From: Gemmataceae bacterium
Lineage (GTDB): Bacteria; Planctomycetota; Planctomycetia; Gemmatales; Gemmataceae
DNA: 44,146 bases
Direction of reading: 5' to 3'
Assembly (NCBI GenBank): GCA_009692005.1
Contig: SHZZ01000029.1
Location: forward strand, 1 to 44,146
The stretch's first letter is position 1; each line of letters starts with the position of its first letter. This document shows positions 43,834-44,146 of this stretch, in pieces. The notes under the pieces were generated by a model. The model made no database searches and was not told the DNA's origin. It was given only the letters and a program-made list of their open reading frames with translations. The position numbers and the translations under genes are program-made.

Positions 43834-44146
43834 AGCGCTGCTGACCACGCCGCGATTGGGATGCCCCTGACCAGTTTGGCCGTGCAGATCATCGTGGCGA
43901 ATAGTCCCCAAGCAAAGGGACGCGTGGAACGGCGTCATGGGGTGATGCAGGATCGTCTGATCAAGGTGATGCGCTTGAAGAAGGTCAACGACATCGGGGC
44001 GGCGAATCGATTGCTGGAGGACGGTTTCCTGGCGAAGGAAAACTTGAAGTTCGTGAAGAAAGCGAAGCGTGCTGAGGATGGTCATCGCCGTGTGCCTCCG
44101 GGAGTGGAATTGCCAGTGGTGTTGTCGATCCAGGAAGAGCGCGTGG
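43834..44146 (+). pseudogene. C-terminal fragment of a DDE transposase (ISNCY-like), cut by window
   Basis: In the frame of 43861, bounded upstream by a stop at 43831-43833, the sequence reads IIVANSPQAKGRVERRHGVM and QDRLIKVMRLKKVNDIGAAN. It continues RLLEDGFLAKENLKF and ends HRRVPPGVELPVVLSIQEER at the window edge. This is the end of an integrase-fold transposase. The Glu in GRVER is the last residue of the DDE triad. The helix-turn-helix and the two Asp are absent, so it is a 5'-truncated remnant. Family assignment to ISNCY is by motif recall. Confidence 0.75.

Noticed and set aside
43765-44085. Minus-strand 106-residue open frame near the right edge
   Set aside because: Most of it is the reverse of the DDE transposase fragment. 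Only the last ~25 codons look protein-like, so it is not called as a gene.

Overview
The window looks like chromosome from a member of the Planctomycetota, most likely a Gemmataceae-type bacterium. This is an inference. It rests on a kinase-membrane-WD40 fusion of 1291 residues, short exported Cys/Lys-rich proteins, a compact primary-type sigma factor, many secreted proteins of unknown function, and the overall protein style. No rRNA, tRNA or CRISPR array was seen.

Left part (1-13.5 kb, nearly all minus strand). rpsO is followed by pnp, whose 3' end runs off the window inside a 12-bp tandem array encoding a GDRG tail. Next to them lie a small exported protein, the coupled pair holA-pdxA, and a large secreted proline-tailed protein. 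An overlapping pair of membrane proteins follows (one HTTM-like). A small exported Cys protein is on the plus strand, and recJ is followed closely by a glycerophosphodiester phosphodiesterase gene. The non-coding stretches 9914-10451 and 13543-14246 hold unusual hairpins.

Middle (14-33.7 kb). A Cys-rich repeat protein precedes a complete one-carbon operon on the minus strand: HAD phosphatase, glyA, gcvT, gcvH, gcvPA, gcvPB and a lipoate/octanoate ligase. Together these make serine hydroxymethyltransferase, the T, H and P proteins of glycine cleavage, and an enzyme able to lipoylate the H protein. The L protein (lpd) is not in the window. Then come divergent ndh and cysK, ribosomal protein S1 with a strong terminator, a sigma-70 factor, a TPR protein, a secreted protein of unknown function, and a tightly packed group of ygiQ, a pseudouridine synthase and a small unknown protein.

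Right part (34-44 kb). A response regulator with a GAF-like C-terminal part overlaps a leaderless subtilisin-like protease. A giant membrane Ser/Thr kinase with about 15 WD40 repeats follows. This trio is the best candidate for an undescribed signalling module. A nucleotide-sugar operon (rfbB, a Rossmann-fold epimerase/reductase, ugd) reads toward it on the minus strand. The right edge is a small transposon graveyard: a 193-bp element with perfect 20-bp inverted ends carrying only the start of a REP-associated transposase, followed by a truncated DDE transposase that runs off the window.
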